A stretch of DNA of 64,000 bases from Plectrocnemia conspersa. Taxonomy: Eukaryota > Arthropoda > Insecta > Trichoptera > Polycentropodidae. Position numbers and translations under genes: made by a program. The notes beneath the pieces were generated by a model. The model was not told where the DNA came from and did no database searches. It saw only the letters and a program-made list of their open reading frames with translations. Shown one piece after another: positions 60,476 to 64,000 of the stretch; within the stretch, counting starts at the first letter, position 1, and every line of letters starts with the position of its first letter. The stretch is from the NCBI GenBank assembly GCA_009617715.1, contig VTFK01000152.1, positions 2,757,617 through 2,821,616 on the forward strand. The letters are read 5' to 3'.

Positions 60476-61257
60476 TTTTGTTTTATATATGTACTACATA
60501 TAATACTTCTTATTTAAATGTAATAAATTTTATATTTGTGTTAGTAGTATATATGAATAAATAGTTTTGTATTATTATTATATCACTACGATAATAAAAG
60601 TATGTTACTTATCAGTAAACTTTCATTTCCTTTGCATTCTTGCATTTTTTACCCTTATCACTTTCACAAGTGATAAGATTAAACGGTTTTCTAACAAATT
60701 GTTATCACTACTGAAAGATATATGCTTTTAAATACATAAGTGATAACGATTGCTTAGTATGAAAAATATAGTAATGATTTTAATTTCTTTAAATTGGTTC
60801 AAAATATAAACAAGTGTAATGATAAGTATATCGAATGTATATCTGTATCGTGTGCTTACCATATCTTTCTCAATTATGAATAACGATAAAATGGATAGCT
60901 CTCGAACTGACTATATCAACGCAAATATAGTGTAGCTTTGTCTGATTATCATCTGTATAGATAAGCAAAAATTATAAAAGTAATAACGAAGTAAAATGAC
61001 TATGTGACTATTTTGATTTAAAATCAAGACTTTTATGAAAGAGGAATTTAAATGTTGGCAAAAATTATATTTTAGAATATTATCAAACCACTGAAAAAGG
61101 CTTAAAACGTTGCCAAAAATTATATTTTAGAATATTATCCTTTAAAATTAAATAAAAAAACATTTGAAAAATATTTATCCACATTTAATGCAAAACATTA
61201 GGCAAATACATAAGAATAACTTAATATTATTAAAGTCATAAGTATAATTTCAGCTAA
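60476..61257. other. AT-rich DNA downstream of the HSPA14-like gene
   Basis: Includes a 24-bp palindrome at 60654-60677 (CTTATCACT and AGTGATAAG around six bases). It also has a 31-bp near-perfect direct repeat, GGCAAAAATTATATTTTAGA-type, at 61054-61084 and 61109-61139. An ATTAAA on the minus strand near 61184-61189 may serve as the poly(A) signal of the gene. No gene seen. Confidence 0.55.
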
Positions 61258-62682
61258 TCAAATTACGTTCACAGTCAACTCCTTATTGTTCAATATCGCG
61301 TGAATTCGGGGATTCTCAGAAGCGCAAGTAAACGAATAAGTTTTAACCAAATCTTCCTTATTTCCACCAGTGTAGACGTGTAGATCGATATCGGCAGCGT
61401 CCCCGGATCGTTTGAAAGGCACTTTGACTTCGGAATACACGGGAGCGCCCACGGGGAACAGCGTAATGTTCTCGTCCAAATACTTAGCGAATATGGGATT
61501 TTTAATGCAATCTATCGTGACGGCGCTATCTTTAAGCGTCAAATCTTGATACTCCAAAAGCAGAGACGCTTGTTTGGCACAGCCGTAAGCTATCACCTCG
61601 TCTGGAGCCAATCTGTTCAAAACCGAAGCGTTGGGTAGTATATCAGACACCGCCGATTGCAATTTAGGTATTTTCATGCAACCGCCGCACATAATGATCT
61701 TGGTTATTTTAGATTTGAGATCGTTCTTCGATAGGAGTTGGTGTATAGGAGCCATGAACGAGTCGATTTGCGAACTGAGGAGGTTTTCGAATCTGGCTCT
61801 CGACACGTTTTGACTCCAATCGACACCCTCGCATAAAGACTCGACAAATAGATGCGCCGAGTTGAGCGTAGACAGTACGTGTTTGCATTCGTTGGCGTTG
61901 TTGAACAGTTTGTCCATTGCTCTCTTGTTCTCTCGCGGATCCAGCTTCCATTTTTTGAAGAAATCGGCGGCTATGTAATCGGCTAGATCGGATGTTATGT
62001 ATTGACCGCCTATGCCCGTTTGGCGTATTTTCGCTTCGACACTGTAGACTCCGGCCGCGGCTCTGATGACGCTGACGTCGCAAGACGTGGCGCCGAGACG
62101 ATAGATCAGTACGTACTCTTCGACGTTGTCTTCACCGATGTCGTAGGCTAAAGCCGCAGCAGCCGGTTCGCTGATCGCGTGCAATACTGAAAATCCGGCC
62201 AGTTCGGCAGCGGTCGTTATGCGCGTGCGACTCTCGTCCGTCCAATTCAGTGGCACAGCGATCACAGTGCGGAGTTCACCTTCGGCGCAAGCGGCGTGAG
62301 CTGCTATACTGAACATTTTACTGAAAAACTTAGTAGCCACATTGTCCGGCGTCAGCGAAATGAGGTTATTTTCGTTTTGGAACTCGTAGGTTAGAGTGTT
62401 TTCGTACGATACCAGCTTGCAGTCGTTCCTCACGTTGAGCTTCTCTATTTCGTCGTCCGAGACTCCCTCGTCGAAGAGACGCTTGTTGTTCTTAACGTAA
62501 GCCTTCCGTCTGGTACCGGTCTTGTGCGAAGCGCATATTTCGAACTCGGACCCGTCGAAGGCCAACACCGCAGGAGTCACTCTGTCGCCCTGATCGTTGG
62601 CTATGATCTCTGTCTTGCCGTCTCTGTCCAAAGCGAGACATATCGAACTGTCGCCCAAATGAATACCGAAACAGGCGGACAT
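61258..62682 (-). CDS. HSPA14: Heat shock 70 kDa protein 14-like (HSPA14), diverged Hsp70
   Basis: 474 codons, ATG at 62680-62682 and TGA at 61258-61260, with no intron visible. The product is a cytosolic Hsp70 relative. In mammals HSPA14 works with a J-protein partner as a ribosome-associated chaperone; that role is transferred by homology. The Hsp70 ATPase fold is complete in order: GIHLGDSSICLAL (6-18), VIAVPLNWTDESR (140-152), SEPAAAALAYDIGED (171-185), IYRLGATSCDVSVI (193-206), NVSRARFENLLS (292-303), IIMCGGCMKIPKLQ (329-342) and PDEVIAYGCAKQ (360-371). The DLGGGT phosphate loop is altered to RLGATS, typical of diverged family members. After about residue 405 only a short substrate-binding domain follows. 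There is no lid and no C-terminal EEVD, and the length is close to the roughly 500 residues of HSPA14 against about 640 in Hsc70. The codons are GC-richer than the surroundings, which supports an active gene. An intronless form may point to a retrocopy. Confidence 0.93.
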   Translation of the reverse strand: MSACFGIHLGDSSICLALDRDGKTEIIANDQGDRVTPAVLAFDGSEFEICASHKTGTRRKAYVKNNKRLFDEGVSDDEIEKLNVRNDCKLVSYENTLTYEFQNENNLISLTPDNVATKFFSKMFSIAAHAACAEGELRTVIAVPLNWTDESRTRITTAAELAGFSVLHAISEPAAAALAYDIGEDNVEEYVLIYRLGATSCDVSVIRAAAGVYSVEAKIRQTGIGGQYITSDLADYIAADFFKKWKLDPRENKRAMDKLFNNANECKHVLSTLNSAHLFVESLCEGVDWSQNVSRARFENLLSSQIDSFMAPIHQLLSKNDLKSKITKIIMCGGCMKIPKLQSAVSDILPNASVLNRLAPDEVIAYGCAKQASLLLEYQDLTLKDSAVTIDCIKNPIFAKYLDENITLFPVGAPVYSEVKVPFKRSGDAADIDLHVYTGGNKEDLVKTYSFTCASENPRIHAILNNKELTVNVI

Positions 62683-63681
62683 CGCGGCAGCGTGACTTTG
62701 ACGGCGCCGGTCGAGTGTGCACGCAAAGAAAAATTATGTCTAAAGTCGAACAAAATCGACCATATATTACAAAAATATAGAATAAGCTTTGCAGAAAAAA
62801 ACATCAAATCGATATTATAAAATATACAACTATGTTATTATTTATTTAATACTTTTAGCACGTATATATCAATGATTAAAACAATACATACTTAACCCAA
62901 TTAAATATACAATAAAAAAAATCGTTTCATACATTGTAATGTTTTTTTTAAATATTAACAATATCGTGATATTTATTAATAACAATATCATATTTAAAAA
63001 TAAAGCGATTTAACAATGAATCGAAATGTAATAAAGTAAATTTAAATTTAAATACGCAAATATAATAGTTAAGGTAATATCAAAATCAACATTAAATCAC
63101 TACATTAAATGATAATATTCTCTCTATGTTCATGTATTTTAAATTGGACTGATCATACAACGAGGGATAGTGGTTCACTAACTCAATCAGTTTTTCGTCA
63201 TCAATTTTTCTGATAAAACAATATGATAACTCAGAAATCTAAAAAAACAAATAAAGCAATATCTTATAAAAATCACGTGCTATATAAAAAGAAAATTATT
63301 TTGTATCAATTTACGAAAATATTCTTTACATCCGAGACCGTTGTGGTTGCCAACTGTGTATTCCGTCCAAACTTTGTGACCACACAAATTAATCCAAAAA
63401 ATTAATCCAAAACAGTTCAAATTTAATTGAGTGTTGCAATGGTTGCATCAAAAAAGGTGTCTGTTTTTTACGTATTAATCGGCGTTTATTTACACCCAAA
63501 TACCCAAGCTTTTTTCGACGGCACATCTTTAATCGCAGGATATTATTTTTAACGTTAAAATTAGGTGTTTTGATATACTTCGATATTTTTATAGTTATTT
63601 GAGAGACAGAAATGTTTTTAATCGAGCGTAGAACGAGACCATGTTATGCCTTTTTGTCATTGTTTATACACGCACACAAAC
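62683..63681. other. Region upstream of the HSPA14-like gene
   Basis: The first 40 bp upstream of the start are GC-rich (CGGCAGCGTGACTTTGACGG and CGGCGCCGGTCGAG). The DNA turns AT-rich within about 60 bp. A promoter is expected here, but no clear TATA, initiator or heat-shock element could be supported. The rest holds no recognised gene. Confidence 0.5.
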
Positions 63682-63885
63682 TCATTTCTTCGACCATACT
63701 TTCACGTAAAGCAGAATATTCTCGGCTAAACGGGTAAACTCTTGAATTTTTTTCACTACGTTGCGAATTGTTCGTACCATAGGATAATGAAATTGTTCAT
63801 AATCTTTTGCAGTTCGTACAGAACTGTTATTTCTGTAGAAAATTTGAGTAATTTTAACGCGTTGAGCGGTGTTAAAGCGATCCAT
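63682..63885 (-). pseudogene. Mariner-related transposase N-terminus (DUF4817-type) relic
   Basis: The minus-strand frame starts MDRFNTAQRVKITQIFYRNN, then SSVRTAKDYEQFHYPMVRTI and NVVKKIQEFTRLAENI. The start MxRFxxxQRVxIxxxYY followed by a second helix-turn-helix 'TIRRIVxKFxxT' is typical of the DUF4817 DNA-binding domain of mariner-type proteins common in insect genomes. Several residues between the two helices are lost, and the frame ends after about 67 codons. The catalytic domain is not present downstream. The remaining 115 bp to the window edge may hold the element's 5' end. Confidence 0.7.
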
Positions 63886-64000
63886 TTCGTAAATTTGTTA
63901 TTGCAAACTTACAATCAGCTGTCCGGTTTACATTGCTACCGACATAGACAACTCAAATTGGATTAACCTGTACAAACTTCCGACACCGTGTTAAATATAA

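Noticed and set aside
1..64000. CRISPR array, rRNA operon or phage/plasmid functions
   Set aside because: No regularly spaced short repeats with unique spacers, no rRNA-like conserved blocks, and all identifiable proteins are eukaryotic or eukaryotic-transposon derived.

Overview
The window looks like a piece of an arthropod, most likely insect, nuclear genome. It is AT-rich and almost entirely non-coding. It is crowded with decayed cut-and-paste transposons, palindromic elements and fragments of non-LTR retrotransposons. Its single convincing intact gene is eukaryotic. There is no operon structure, and I found no rRNA, convincing tRNA or CRISPR array. The species cannot be fixed from the sequence alone.

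The one intact gene lies near the right end: a 474-codon, apparently intronless, minus-strand gene for a diverged Hsp70 of the HSPA14 type (61258-62682). Everything else that looks coding is a relic or a short candidate exon.

Layout: 1-0.7 kb holds degenerate copies of a dispersed repeat, and a possible exon lies at 3.0 kb. Four copies of one non-coding element with about 27-bp terminal inverted repeats and TWA target duplications (PIF/Harbinger-like) lie at 3.6, 16.3, 40.1 and 46.2 kb. Two copies of a larger repeat with a foldback core lie at 7.0 and 27.3 kb. The first abuts a 300-bp tandem repeat, and the second is followed by a tail of half-copies to 28.6 kb. Jockey-like reverse transcriptase relics lie at 11.3-11.9 and 20.7-20.9 kb. 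A complete but internally deleted pogo/Tigger element occupies 19.57-20.62 kb. A GC-rich block at 23.8-24.3 kb resembles a solo LTR. Two related stretches of broken, unidentified coding sequence lie at 15.3 and 32.5 kb. A hAT transposase relic lies at 36.0-36.7 kb and mariner relics at 41.4, 59.0 and 63.8 kb. A Tc1/IS630-like transposase relic that still shows an intron lies at 59.3-60.5 kb. A 70-bp GC-rich inverted repeat brackets 57.55-58.58 kb.

The elements do not cooperate in a pathway. The window reads as a long intergenic or intronic tract in which transposons have inserted, recombined and decayed, followed by the HSPA14-like gene. Moderately GC-rich islands without open reading frames of convincing length (for example near 5.6-6.2, 12.4-12.9, 22.9-23.2, 44.5-45.4, 48.1-49.0 and 53.3-53.8 kb) could be conserved regulatory DNA, but that needs comparison with a related genome.
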